Shown: one piece after another, positions 30,601-43,167 of the stretch
How the letters are laid out: the number at the start of each line of letters is the position of its first letter
How positions within the stretch are numbered: position 1 is the stretch's first letter
Assembly: GCF_019649055.1 (NCBI RefSeq)
Contig: NW_026570224.1
Coordinates: 62,001 to 126,000, forward strand
DNA: 64,000 bases
Source: Paramacrobiotus metropolitanus
Taxonomy: Eukaryota > Tardigrada > Eutardigrada > Parachela > Macrobiotidae
Reading direction: 5' to 3'
Program-made: the position numbers and the translations under genes
The notes under the pieces: generated by a model
Database searches by the model: none
What the model was told of the DNA's origin: nothing
What the model saw: the letters and a program-made list of their open reading frames with translations, nothing else

Positions 30601-33600
30601 GAAAATCGGTTAATTGAAATAAATTTACTTTCTCCAAACGTTAATAATTAACCGGTAAATATGGCGTTATACAGCGGAGGATCAGCAGCGTACATGGCCA
30701 ACCCGAAGCGTTTCACGACGACCATCAAGATCCAGGTGTACCGGCAGCAGGACGTGGGCGACACCCTGGTGGCCTTCCTGCGCCGCTACAACTGGACCAA
30801 CGTGGCCATCATCTGCGACGACAATCCGGGTCTGGGCGACTTCATCCTGCTGTCCTGCAACGGCTTCATCGGGCAGGTCAAAGCGCAGTCGGACATGCAG
30901 TACTACGATCTGCACTACGACAGCTCGCGCACGCCGCTTCCCGATTACGACCGCTTCTTGAAGCTGGCCGCCGAACGGAGCCGCAGTAAGCGACATTTAT
31001 ACAGCCTGCACTTTGTAGGACAAACTGACATCATTTTGCCGTTTTGCAGTCATTTGTCTCACCGCCCTCGGGACACGCGTGCGTGATATCATGGTATGTA
31101 ATCGCTTCTTAATGTTCCATAGTTCAAAAACCGTAAAACCAGGCAGAGTGGTGCTGCGGTACTTATAACGACCAGAAATCCATTAGCTTTTTTATTTTCT
31201 TAGGTTTTTCTGTTTTCTTAGGTTTTTCTTTTTTAATTTATTTGCCAAACATTTGGCTCGTTTCGAGCTTCGCTGCAGATAAAGGATTTTGTGTTAGTAA
31301 AATTACTGCAATGAAGAGTTATTGCTGGATTTGAAATGTGTATTTGCAGGTAGCTGCGCATCGCTTGGGGATGACAAACGGATATTTTGTAAGCATACAC
31401 AGAAATGCAAGGCTAGCATTACTTTACCAATAGGTTACTTCAACGTTGAAAACTAAAACGTTTCTGCACTACTCAAACGTTTCTGGTATTACTTAACAAG
31501 CACGTTACTGCAACGTTTGTAGGTATTTATAACATCCTATCCCTTTGAGCACTCCCTGTACGGCTGGTTCAAGTGGCTGTACAACGACGGCAAGGACGAT
31601 GTATGAACAGTGCTCAGTGCGCCAAAAGTATATGGTCGATTAAGAAACATTCCTGTATATATGATCAGGAAGCCAAAGAAGCCTTCAAGTCCCTGTACTT
31701 CATCTACGTCAAACAGCTACGCGGCCCGGAATTTGCCGGCTTTGAAACGGAGGTCAAGTATCGCGCGTTCCGGGACTATGGAATGTTCTACGAGCCGCTG
31801 GAACACGTACGATGCACCCGCAGCATGCACTACTCATCCAGTTAATTTCATTAATTTATTCTTGTGTAGGTTAACGGCTTCACTGCCTTCCAGCACACCA
31901 TCGTGCGCTATGCTGCCAAGGTACTTAATACTGTAATAAAGCCTTAGCTTATAGTCCTGGTATTGAAACGTTAAATGAGTAATCAGACGTTTGACGTATC
32001 GCAGCTAATCAACGACACGGACGTCGACTGGAGTACGATCACGTTAAATGACGGAAAGGGTCTGCAGATTGTCAACGGCTCTGTAGAAGAGCAGGAGGTG
32101 GAGTCCATCACCGGTCCGGGACTGATGATCAAGAACAAGGATCGCGCCTACTTCAGCTACACGATCGTCACCATGGACCACGTTACGTACGAATTCAAGG
32201 TATACTTTTGGTTCCGTCGTAGTGACCGTTACAGTTTCTATACGCCGGCATAACGCTTTGGCCTTTTCCCGTCAGATGCGTAGCGTGCAGAACGAGAGCG
32301 TAATCCTGCATTTTTAATGGCTGACCATTGCGCTAGTACGGAGTCTACTACGGACACAAAATTCTTATCATTGCTGTAAAGCGCAAAAAGGATACTGTCA
32401 AGTGTCAACCGTAAAGCGTTAATCGCTACTGTGAAGCACAAAACGTTGTTGTTACTGTAAAGCGTAAAATCGCTTATTGTCACTTTAGCTAATTTTAATA
32501 TTTTGTTTGCGGTTCTTATTATGTAAGTTGTCCATCTTGTAGGAAATTTTCTCGTACGAGACCAAAACTAGGATACTGCTTCCGGACCCTAACAACACCG
32601 TCACCTGGGCATACCGCGGCGACTCACCGCCGCCTAATATGCCCAGCTGCGGCTACAAAATCCTCGACAATCAATGCGAAATCTGTACGTAATCCCAGTT
32701 TTTCACGAGAATTACGCATAGCCCCGCTAATATCGACGCTATTTCACAGCGCACGCCTTCATCATCGGCATCAGCCTGGGCATCGGAATCCCGGTGATCG
32801 TCTTCGCCATCACCATCGGCATCCTGGCGCGGCGCACCAGCAAACTGCAGGTGGTCGATGATCCCTTCTGGTACATTCCCGTTGCCGATATCGTCATGGA
32901 GGATCCCGAATCGATCAAGTCCGATAATAAATTCAAAGAGGTAAGCAGCAGTGCGATCGTTGTGGTCACGCAGTTTTTGTGTACATTTCAATTCCGCAGG
33001 TGAAATCGAAAACGTCGAAACCGGTAGTGCGACGCCACGAAGACTACGCCATGTATAAAGACAAGAAAGTCTGGTTTAGGAAGCTGCCGCTGATGTATAA
33101 GTATAACCCAACAAGCGCCGATGAAAAACTCATCAAAAGAGTACAAATGTTATTTCTCGGCATCGTGACCTTTCATAATTATAATGTAATTTCACTGGGT
33201 GCAGATGAAAGCGGCCGGTATTACGACCAATACGCTGTTACGTTTTTACGGATTTTGCCCAATGGAAATGGAGATGGGCGTGGTGTATGAACTGAGCCCG
33301 CGCGGAAACTTGGTGCAGGTCATGCAGGCCGGGACGGTCCGCTTCGATATGCTGCTGAAGAAGTCCGTCATCATGGATCTCACCAGTGTGCGTTACACTC
33401 AGTGTTTGACCTTTCATTTGATCCGATGAAACGCTTAATTAAATATATAACCCAATAAAAACGGCTGGAAATGCTCAGTTATATCTAGTGACTAGTGAAC
33501 TTTCGCTTAAGAAGTCAACGACTGAACGCACATGATACGTCGAGCAAATTTAAATTTCTTTTTATTAATTTAGGAACTTGACATTTCATCCACCGTATTT

Positions 33601-36204
33601 AATTCTTCTATTCAAACCGTTTGACGACGAAAGCGCGTAAAAAATGTTCTGAATAAAGAACGTAATTGTTTTTGTATGAAATAAACTAAAACTAAGGGAA
33701 TTTCCAGAGAAAGAAGCAAATTAAAAACCTAAAATTTTATTGGATACAGTTATTAAAAACTGCAAAATTTTGAAGCGTTAGAATAATTTGCTTTTATTTT
33801 TTAACTACATTCCATTTCAGAAGCGTCTATTTGAATTTTATCTGTACATTTAAAATTAGAATAATGATTTTGAAAATCGTGTTTCTTGGTATGATTTCAG
33901 GCCTTATTGTACATTCATTCATCCCCGCTGGAACACCACGGCGCCCTATCGCGCTACACCTGCCTGTTCGATCACCGTCTTGCCTTGAAACTGGCCGACT
34001 ACCGGCTGGATATTCTTCCGCGTGTACAGCCCCGCTTCACCTTGCCCGCACCCGAGCATAAAGCCTTCCTGACCTTTGCGCCCGAGCAGCTGCGGGCCGA
34101 TAATATTTACCTGGGCTCCAGAGCCGGCGACTGCTACTCGTACGGATTCGTTCTCACCGAGATCCTGTGCGAGATCGAACCCTTCCAAACGGAAATCGAA
34201 ACCGCCAACTATTCGGTGGCCGGTAAGCTTAAGCTTTTAACCTCAGTGACATTTGCCAGTGAACTTTGCATAGCTGGGCTGTGTTATATCGGCGGCCGGA
34301 TGGAGATATAGCGGTTTTCCAATAAACAAACAAAAATCATTACGCTATTTTGTGTACTGCGTTCTTCGCAGTTATTAACGGGTTTTGGGCGTTTTAAAAA
34401 TAATTAGTACACGACATTAAAACCGGCGTTAACATTGGCTTCGCTAAAAACGTTTTGCAAGTTGCGCTGGATTTTCTGATTTTTTCCGCGAAATTTAATA
34501 AGCTACTAAGGACAAGTTACACTTTACGCTTTTTAATAATGCACTTTGCTCTGTTAATAAGGCTAAGTTACGCACCGCATTGTTTTCTGATTTTTTTTAT
34601 CAAGCTTTTAATAGGTATTAGAGCGCTTTACGCTTTTTCATGGGACTGAGTTACGAATAACGCTTTTAATAAGGCAAGTTACTATTTACACTTTTTAATT
34701 AGCCCCAGTTACGCTTCATATTAATTTTAATAGTTTTTTCTCGAACTTTAACAACTTTGCTTTTTTGTGGATTCCAGAGATAATCGATATGCTGCAGCAG
34801 GGCAGCACGAAACCTTTCCGGCCGGTCGTGCCCTTAGGCAGCGTAGCCAACCAGTTCGCTCCCTTAGTGAAACAGTGCTGGGAAGAGGAGCCCATCGACC
34901 GGCCCAGCATCCAGTATATCAATAACTTCATCCGCGGCATCCCCGGCTTCCAGCGCCAATACAATCTCGTGGATGAATTGATCCGCCGGTTAACGGCTCA
35001 CGCGGAACTCCTAGAGAGCCGCATCTCTGCCGCCACGCAGGGTTTGCTGGCCGAGAAAAGGCGCGAAGAGGAGCTGCTGCTGCAAATGCTACCCAAGTAC
35101 CGATTAATCGAATATCGACGCGGGATGGGTTTGTTGACACAGGGTGCGTTGCAGGCACGTGGTGATCGCGTTAACCCGTGGCGAGAAGATCGATCCAGAG
35201 GGATTTAATTGCGTGACCATTGGGTTCACGGCGCTGGAGAACTTTGGGGTCATCGCGCTGACCAGTACGCCGTTCCAGCTGGTCACGCTGCTCAATGACC
35301 TCTACTCCATCTTCGACGACACGCTGCCGCGGTTCAACGTCTACAAAGTGGAGACCATCTCCGATTCCTACATGGTACGGTAAACGTACCTCAACATGAA
35401 GCCCACCGCCCAGTCCCATTTCTGTTGATGGTATGCGTTGACCAATCAGCCTGCTTGCTTTTGACAGATTGCCAGCGGCTTGCCAATTCGCAACGGGAAC
35501 GCCCACTCTCAAGAGATCGCCAGCGTGGCCATCGAGCTGATGCGGGAGTCGAGTACGGTGAAAAGCAGCTCGGCCCCCGACGGACTCCTGCAGATGAAGA
35601 TCGGCTTCCACACTGGGCCGTGTGTCGCGGGGGTCGTCGGACTGCGCATGCCGCGCTACTGCTTGTACATCAATCTCTCTCTTTTTCCATCACGAATGAA
35701 TTGCTCCGAAGTCTTGATTTTTACAGATTCGGTGATACAATTAACATGGCTTCCAGAATGACTTCTTCCGGTCAAGGTACCATTTCCACAATGACCGTTC
35801 TCCCATTCCAGCGCTTAATGTACGATGTGTTGCAGCGTTCAAGATACAAGTCAGCTCCGAAGCCCGCGAACATCTATCGCGCCATTCGGGGAAAGGGTTC
35901 CGCTTCCATTTTCGCGGTGTCGTCGAGATTAAGGTACGAAAATTGTTACTGATGTACTAAACTGAGCAAAGAAAATAGAGGATGTTGGTGATGGCAGGGC
36001 AAAGGTCCGCAGCCGTGTTATTGGCTGCTAACCGACAACGGCAGCACCATGCTGCCACCGACGGCGCATCTGGGCGACAATCCCAGTTCCAATGGTTCCG
36101 AGACCGGTCTTTCATCGCGGCGGGGCAGTCACATGCAGCGGACCCCGTCCAGCATGTCCATGCAGCGCCAGCTCTCTTCCAATATGCTGGATAATGTCCT
36201 TTGA
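27683..36204 (+). CDS. Receptor-type guanylyl cyclase 1, likely catalytically impaired
   Basis: A single-pass receptor of the natriuretic-peptide-receptor plan. Exons with matching phases are 27683-28016, 30675-30985, 31050-31093, 31350-31388, 31523-31600, 31669-31806, 31870-31920, 31987-32199, 32543-32684, 32750-32940, 33000-33140, 33205-33387, 33901-34222, 34778-35096, 35155-35374, 35468-35664, 35727-35776, about 35836-35933 and 35998-36204. One short exon between the first two is still missing by phase. Order: signal peptide (MLLLALISFLWEVDG), ANF-receptor ligand domain, membrane span (AFIIGISLGIGIPVIVFAIT), pseudokinase (HHGALSRY, LADYRLD; no HRD or DFG), coiled coil (LLAEKRREEELLLQMLPK), cyclase domain and a Ser-rich tail. 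In the cyclase, VTIGFTALENFG replaces VTIYFSDIVGFT, so the first metal aspartate is lost. KVETISDSYM, PRYCL, FGDTINMASRM and GKGPQPCYWL are kept. Confidence 0.9.
28017..30674 (+). other. Long first intron of receptor guanylyl cyclase 1
   Basis: 2.7 kb, AT-rich, much longer than the other introns. Phase counting shows that at least one short exon (about 20-30 codons of the ligand domain) must lie here, but I could not identify it. A GC-rich island near 29845-29990 has open frames but no match to the receptor. Confidence 0.45.
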
Positions 36205-36599
36205 TGTATAAATCATGCTGTGCCGATCGCCGACTGTGCGTTCTCAGCCATACTTCAACTGTGACCTCTTAAACCTTCTTGAAATCTTGCAGTAATACTT
36301 ATCTTGACATAGCTATGATTATTATTTGTATTTTCGGTGAAACCTGGCAATCCATAGAACTTGGTTCTTGATGAGATGTGATGATGAATAAAAGCAAGCA
36401 GAATACTCTTTACTTCAGATTGTTTACATCCGACAACCCCGCATACATATGGACTATAACAAGGACGGTGATAGTTTGTCATTATTCAATGATAGTGACC
36501 TTTCAGTAAACTGGCTGATTTGGGCACTGAAGTAACCGGAACTACTGCTGGTGAAACGGACACCATTTATGTGTGATATTTGAATCGCTGTGTTGTTAG

Positions 36600-36960
36600 G
36601 CACCGGCACAGCAGCGAATTAACAAGGTGCCCGGTACCCAAGATCGCTGAACTGAAAGCAAACGGAGCCAACAATGAGTACGTGACATTTCGAGGCGAAG
36701 CAGCTTCCGGTGACTAATAAGGCAAGCCATTGGCTTGTATTTTTCAAGGAGGAACAGCAGTTTGCGCACAGTTAAGGCGACACATTTATAGCGACATACA
36801 AAATTATTTACAAGGACCCACGTTGTAACAATTCTTCACAGCCCGGCAGTTTGATCGTACCAGACCGTCAGATATGGCTGCATCATCCTTATTATGTCCC
36901 CTACGCGGTACGAATCAGAGAGCACAATATAATCAGGGTGGCACACCCGCCATAAAGCAG
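36600..36960. repeat. Diverged repeat block P1/P2, copy 1
   Basis: Includes GCAAACGGAGCCAACAATGA and GAGGCGAAGCA; the same order appears at 41500-41870 (GCAAGCGGAGCTAACAATGA, GAGGCGAAGCA). Similar but with many differences, so the duplication is old. Confidence 0.5.
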
Positions 36961-37959
36961 GTACTTAATTTATTTTCTTGAAGAAACAAGAGCCGAAGGA
37001 GCGGATGCTATGGGCAGGGATGAAATAGAACGGCTGTGGGAATCCAACGGATGGCAAAAAGCCCAAGTTGGCCTTAAAAATGTCTCTAAGCTTACTTGGA
37101 CTTTTTGCATAGTCCGTAGCAACGTATTTCCGAAATGATTATTCTCCTGCTACGGACCGTGAAAAAACAGCTAATGGATTGTTCAACTAGGTAGTTTGGT
37201 TTTCTTTGTCCGTAGGAAACTGCCGAATTTGTCGAAGCAGCAGAACTGCCTGAACAAATTCAGCAGCTTTCCATCCCGCTATTTGGACAAGAGTGACAAG
37301 ACCGCCGATTTGGTTATACTTATTGGATACGGGTATTTGCAAAATGCTACCACATACACGGAGTTTCGGAAAGCCAGCCAGAGGTATCCCTAAATACGAG
37401 CAAGTAAGCGCAATTTTACCAAGATTGACTTTTTTGCCTTTTATCAGCATTTCAGTAAATATAGCACAGTATATGCTGTTTTTGCGGCGATTTATAAATT
37501 ACTAACGGAGCCGGACCTATTGTTACAAAATTAATGTTAGAAAGTTAAAGAAAAACAATTTATTTTGATAGATATTTTTATTTTTATCAATATAACTATG
37601 GTTAATGTTTATCGTACTGTTTCCGATATTACATTTAGTCTATAGCGACTGCACAGGCAATCCTCGCTCAGGGGACTTTTTGCGTCAGAGACTGGGTATC
37701 GAAATTCAGCGAGGAAACGCAGTTTCCGTTCTCGGGCCATTTAGCGATATGACTGAGAAAGAAAGATGCGTATTTTGCGTTTAAATTAGCTGAACGGGAA
37801 TAAGGTCATGGATTTTTGTTCTTGTTACTTGTTGCAACGGTATGCAACTATTCAATACAGAATGATCGTCTAATATTCATACAATCTGATAACGTCCAAA
37901 CCGTAATTATTCTCGGTACTTTAGCGAGATGATTGAGAATAATACGGAGGAGGCTATTA

Positions 37960-38270
37960 AAGTTATATATGCACAGGATGTGCCGATCCCATTTTTACTT
38001 CAGCGGTGCCTGTGGGTTGTCGCTGCCTCCGCAATCAGAATAGGTACTGTAGACGACCGGACGGAGTAGCTCTTGTGCCAGAACAAGAGAGAAAACAGAT
38101 GCGCCATGTAATCTGAGCTGCTACGTGATACTTACGCGGATTGATACACTAGATGACCAGCAAAAGAGTCAGGAGCGGTGGCCCGGGAAGCGGAAAGCCG
38201 GAAACGGCAAAATCTGGGTGGAAAAATATTTGCTTCGTCTGTTTGCCGTCGAGAGTCTGGAAGTGATGAG
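37960..38270. repeat. Diverged repeat block P3, copy 1
   Basis: Shares with 40580-41130 the words GTGCC..TCCCATTT, GGGTTGTCGCT, CCGGACGGAGTA, GCGGTGGCC..GGCAAGC, GCCGGAAACGGC and GGCAAATATTTG..CGTCGAGA in the same order. Confidence 0.5.
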
Positions 38271-40053
38271 GAAAATAATAGCCTCGATTCGGGTAAATTG
38301 GGGGGAAATCCAATATACATCGGGTCGGGGTAACCGTTATGAAAGCCAACACTCCCGCTGCGTTTGGCACTATGCCGGGTAAAAGTAAGCCACGGGATGG
38401 TGCAGAATAACTCCGGATCTTGTTGATTATGTTATTCATGTTTGCTGGCACATTTTAGCTGAAGTGGGAGGCAAATATTATTGTTACATGCGGATGGCGC
38501 ATGTTTAATAAAACTTGCATTAAAATGTTTAATGCCGGCTTCGATTGCCAGCGTTACTATTTAAGCACGTTAATTCACCGGGAAATTATTACCCAGGTTT
38601 ACAATATGGCTGCAAGATACGTTTCGGCCGTCCTGTTTTTAATCTCTGCACTGGCACGGGATCGCCCAGTAATGCCCCGAAACGGCAACGGACTCTCGCA
38701 GAAGCTGCAGCTGAAGCTCTTCCGTACCATACACGCGCCTTTATGTAGATAAGGAAGAAACTGAACTTCGGTGTGAGAATGTCGGTCGCCCAACAAAAGG
38801 ACGCAGGTGCGCCTAAATTGGCTGCTCATATTGAGGAAATTTTAGGGCTCCTCATTATGCCATGGCATTTATATTCCCCATTTTCCCGAGCAGAATCCAC
38901 ATCTGTCATGTAGGAATGATCATGCGTGCGATGTACGAGGACTAGGAAAAATAAGCTCCTGGATCTGCGAAAAGGATACACGAAAACGGGATACATCAAA
39001 ACTTTTCGCGTAATATTTTGCAGATCCAGTGGTTAGTTTTCCTAGTAGGCTTTTCGTCGAGAAGTCCATAATTATGCTGAGTGGTTAGTTTTCCTAGTAA
39101 GTCCATAATTATGCTGAGGTATGTCGTTATACACAATGTACATACACGTACGTATACATACACATAATATCTTCATATCCCGGCATTAATTCCGCTAAAT
39201 TGTATATACATCCGCCTATACAGAAAGATGTTACTAAAAGGTTACATAATTATGTTATTTAGCATGAAATAAGCACTACCTTTGTTCAGGTTCTTGTATA
39301 GATACAACTGTCCAGAAAAACTCTGCGTAGTGAAGGCTAGGACAGTATTCGCAGAACTTCATTGTCGATATCGCATTATTAAACTGTAGGGATGGCTACA
39401 TCTCCAGCCGCGTTCGGCCCTTCCTAACGATTCGATCACCATCGACATGAAAATTATAAGATAAATACAGCCGAACTTCGCGACTGCTTTATTCGGCTAG
39501 CTCTTTATAAATTGGATTGCTGGTGGTTTTTCTTCGCTTTCTTACAGAGGTTAAGGTTTTTGACTACAGCTGACAGTACCCGTACAATTATGATGGCAGT
39601 GATAAAAATAGTGACAATAATGACAGCTCGCAAACGCTATTTGCGTCATCGATTAAAAATCAGGACCTGCAAAATTACATCGGTGCGCCGGCTTAGTCCT
39701 CGTCGGCCTTACAATTTTATGGGCCTTGATGTGGCAACCCGGAATCTCGTTTTTATTAATCCACAAAGGCCGCCAAGTGGATTGATAAAGATTACAGTTT
39801 ATGCAATGTAGAGAAAGTTCCAAATGGCGCCGCCGGCTGCGAACAGGCAAGTGATTTTTTAACATTAATGATACTTGTTACTTATTTATCTACATACTTT
39901 GTTCCCCTTCAAGGTTCTCACGGTCTACATATTTCTTATCAATCTATTCTCGTTTATTTTTTATTTTTTTCCAGTCATATTTTCAGTGTCTCCCAAACAG
40001 TACTCAATTTTTTTCCATAGATTATGAGTATTGCTCCTGCAATGTTTCTCCTG

Positions 40054-40165
40054 TCGACCGGCCCAGCATCCGGTACATCGATAACTTTATCAGCGGGATT
40101 CCCTGCTTCAGCGCCATTACAATCTCGTGGATGAACTGATGCGTCGGTTAAAGCAAAAAATAAAT
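40054..40165 (+). pseudogene. Receptor guanylyl cyclase fragment (end of kinase-like domain)
   Basis: About 110 bp clearly homologous to 34890-35010 of receptor guanylyl cyclase 1 (CGACCGGCCCAGCATCC, then CAATCTCGTGGATGAA). It corresponds to the part encoding DRPSIQYINNFIRG..NLVDELIRRL, but lacks the rest of the exon and has small deletions, so it is a stranded gene piece. Confidence 0.8.
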
Positions 40166-40579
40166 CTGTTTGAGGCCACGCCCACGGGACCATAGCCGTT
40201 AAAAATACTTTTTTTTATTTTTCCAGTGCCTACTCTGTTTTCAGCCAAAAAGCCAAATTTTGCTGATAATGCCTCTGACCGTGTCCTAGTAAGCCAGATT
40301 TATGATGAAATAATGTACTAACTGTTGTGTGTGGAGCTAGAATCAGCTACGTAGTAGATTATAATTTCGAAATTTCGGAAACAAAAGACACCGTTAAATC
40401 GACAACCGTACTTTTTGAATTAGAAGCTCTGCAGGCTTCTAAGCTTTCCAAGGCGTCCAGGGAGAAGCTTATACAGCAGAGAAGGCTTTAAAATTTTCGA
40501 AGGATTTACAGTAGCGCTTTTGCTGAACGATATTTGTAGAGGACGCTTCTATGTAGTACGGAGGAAGCTTCGAGATTTA

Positions 40580-41130
40580 TGTTTGTCAAGGATGTGCCTG
40601 TCCCATTTACCTCAGACGATTGCTATGGGTTGTCGCTTGTATAGCCCTTTGTATAGCCCTTGTATAGCCCTTTGTATAGCCCTATACCCTTTGTATAGCC
40701 TGCAATCAAGGAAGATAGACTGTATATGCGGCCGGACGGAGTAACTCGGAGGAGGACGTACGGGAAAACAGAATTCTACGTGTACAAGCCGGTCTTGAAA
40801 ATTGCTGCGTATCGGAAGTTGGAACAGCGAAAAACACAAGTTCATCAGCGGCGCTAATTTGTTGGAGTGGCTGTCGTTTCCAGCGTTAACATCGCGCTTG
40901 TTGTGCGCTGCCTGCACCATACGCAGGAAATTTCACGTCAGGCTTGTACGTGTGCTGGTAGTTTAGCGGTTTCATACATTACCCGACTACTCGTACAGGA
41001 TCAGCAAGTTCAGCAGCGGTGGCCGCGGCAAGCAAGAAGCCGGAAACGGCTCAATTATCGATTCCTGGATGGGCAAATATTTGTTTTATCTATTTTTCGT
41101 CGAGACACGGGAGATGAGGGGCCAAGTTGC
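40580..41130. repeat. Diverged repeat block P3, copy 2
   Basis: Partner of 37960-38270, here expanded by the TATAGCCC minisatellite. Confidence 0.5.
40633..40702. repeat. TATAGCCCTTTG minisatellite
   Basis: Five to six copies of an 11-13 bp unit TTGTATAGCCC(T). Too short for a functional reading. Confidence 0.85.
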
Positions 41131-41499
41131 AAAGAACTACGTACTTTATTTATCTTCTATCTTACGAGTAAGTACTTTTTACCGGTACTGTTTTACCGTC
41201 CAAATCGACGTCATCCTGCGCTTTTATTGTCAGTTTTTCGCTACAGCGATCTTAACAGAATCCATACTTTTCCCCAGCAAAAACTTTTACTTATTTCCAT
41301 GCGATGGTTGCGCGTAATTGAGGAGGGCGTATGTGCAACAAACAACAAACGTTATACAAATACGGAATTCTTACTGTTACGGAACAAGGTCATTCTGTTT
41401 AGAAAACTCTGCTGATCAACAGAGCACCGTGTTCGTACCTCGATCGATGATTGTGATATTCGAAATGTTGTGCAACATGTTAGCCATGGGTACGGCACC

Positions 41500-41870
41500 G
41501 ACTGAACAAACTCAACAAAGCGCAGTGCAGTGGCCGATTTTTTCCAGTACACCGTAACCATGATCGCTGGACCGAGAGCAAGCGGAGCTAACAATGATCC
41601 CGCGCTGGAGCGCTGGAGGCGAAGCACTTCTGGCCGTTAATAAAGGTAAGTTGTTGGATTATATTTCTCCAACTGAACGGGTAAACCTAAGAAGTCTACG
41701 GTACATACAGGCAACAAGGCATTAAATGTCAAGATGATTTACAACACACGTGATGAAGTTCACCCTTTTACAGTGTTCCACAAGCCGGCAATGAGATTTG
41801 CCGCATGCGGATAATCTGCAGGAAATCCATCTATGGCTTTATTCCATCATGGAAATTTTCATCTTGGAGA
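41500..41870. repeat. Diverged repeat block P1/P2, copy 2
   Basis: Partner of 36600-36960. It follows the P3 copy on its left, which suggests an original unit order P3-P1-P2. Confidence 0.5.
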
Positions 41871-42181
41871 CAGCAAAATGCATACAATAGGCCACGTTTT
41901 TCAGCAGATGCATTATAACATACATCTTAAGGGAGATGCATTACATGTTTCGAGGTCACCTCGAGCACCGATCCAGCAAGGTTATTGTGTTGACTTTTTA
42001 GGGACACCTTCTGGGCCACTCAAAAGTTTGTTTCTACCGTAGTTCAATATAGAAATATATTGTTTGTAAACTTTCAAGAGAGCACCCAAAAAAGCACCCT
42101 GGAAATAACCATCACACCTTCCCTTTAATTCCCGTCTGGAAGCTGACTGACATGTCAAACGATATCAGTTTTAATGCTGTA

Positions 42182-42256
42182 AGGGCGGGGCGCTCCGCCC
42201 TCCTGAGTAGCTATTCGCTGTTTCTGGGGATTTCCACCCCGCTGCGGGGTGGAAAT
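42182..42256. repeat. Two adjacent GC-rich hairpins
   Basis: First, AGGGCGG..CCGCCCT (42182-42201). Second, a perfect 12-bp stem ATTTCCACCCCG with a CTG loop (42230-42256). They lie in an otherwise AT-rich area. Possibly from a small transposon; no direct evidence. Confidence 0.6.
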
Positions 42257-43110
42257 TGCTGCGCTGTTTTGACGGATCTGCAGCACAGTTGCACTGGCTG
42301 CAGAATCCTTCCTTGTTAGTCTGGTGTTGCTGCGCCTCGGTGCGCATCAGATTCGGCATTAAAGCCTCATCCGGGTTCACCGCTGTTCGCTGTCGAGGAT
42401 ACGCGTGGTACCCATACGGCCCCGCGTTATAATGCCGATGTGGAAGTACACATAATAAAAAGTCACACTAGAAAAGTACTTGTTAAGAAAACTTAATTAT
42501 GTACAAAGATATTTCGTAAATTGTTTTATGCAACCGTCCGGAACTTGGCTTGTCAGGGCTGCAAATAAAGTACGCAGTAGTTTTAAAAAAATTTAATCAT
42601 ATTCCATCAAAAGAATTTCCAGTTAAACGAAAACCGTTGCTCCGAGCTTTGAGCTTGCAGTTCTAAACGGAATCCAACGACAAGGTCTGTTCGCGAGCCG
42701 TTGCCTGCTTGAAGGCAAATATAATCTATCATATCCTAATCACTTTTCCTAATTACAAGAACCACGTTAATTCAGAGGTACAACTTATATTTTTATATTT
42801 CACTACGCAAATACACGCAATCATCCCATGGAAATAAATATTATTTGGGCTGCAGAAAACGTAACGATCTTGTTGGAACCAGCGCAACGAAAACTCAGGG
42901 TAACCATCTCTTGGGAGTAAGATCTGTGTAATATTATGCAGACTTACATACCTCGGGATAATTGTTGATGATTTTCCGCGTAACCTTGCTCCAGATCCGA
43001 TCCGATCCGAATCCCAATGGCCAGTGCTTCCAAATCGCACAATGCTGTTTGAAAGAATTGCCCACTGGGACTCAGCTGACTCTGCGTATCACACAGTAGT
43101 AAAAGAAGGA

Positions 43111-43167
43111 AATCCAGTACGTAGCGTTTCAGTCTACAACGTAGACTGAAACGCTACGTACTGGATT
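43111..43167. repeat. Perfect 27-bp inverted repeat with a 3-base loop
   Basis: 43111-43137 and 43141-43167 are exact reverse complements (AATCCAGTACGTAGCG.. on the left arm), separated by AAC. Such a near-perfect palindrome is unstable and so probably recent, or else an assembly fold-back. Confidence 0.9.

Larger units (their letters stand above)
36205..40053. other. Non-coding region with diverged duplicated blocks
   Basis: No intact gene. Blocks near 36600-36950 and 37950-38270 have diverged partners near 41500-41870 and 40580-41130 (see the repeat entries). The rest shows no structure I can name. Confidence 0.4.

Noticed and set aside
35425-35952. Alternative frame over the receptor cyclase 1 catalytic exons
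   Set aside because: The frame with the cyclase motifs is clear; this one is a shadow that crosses introns.
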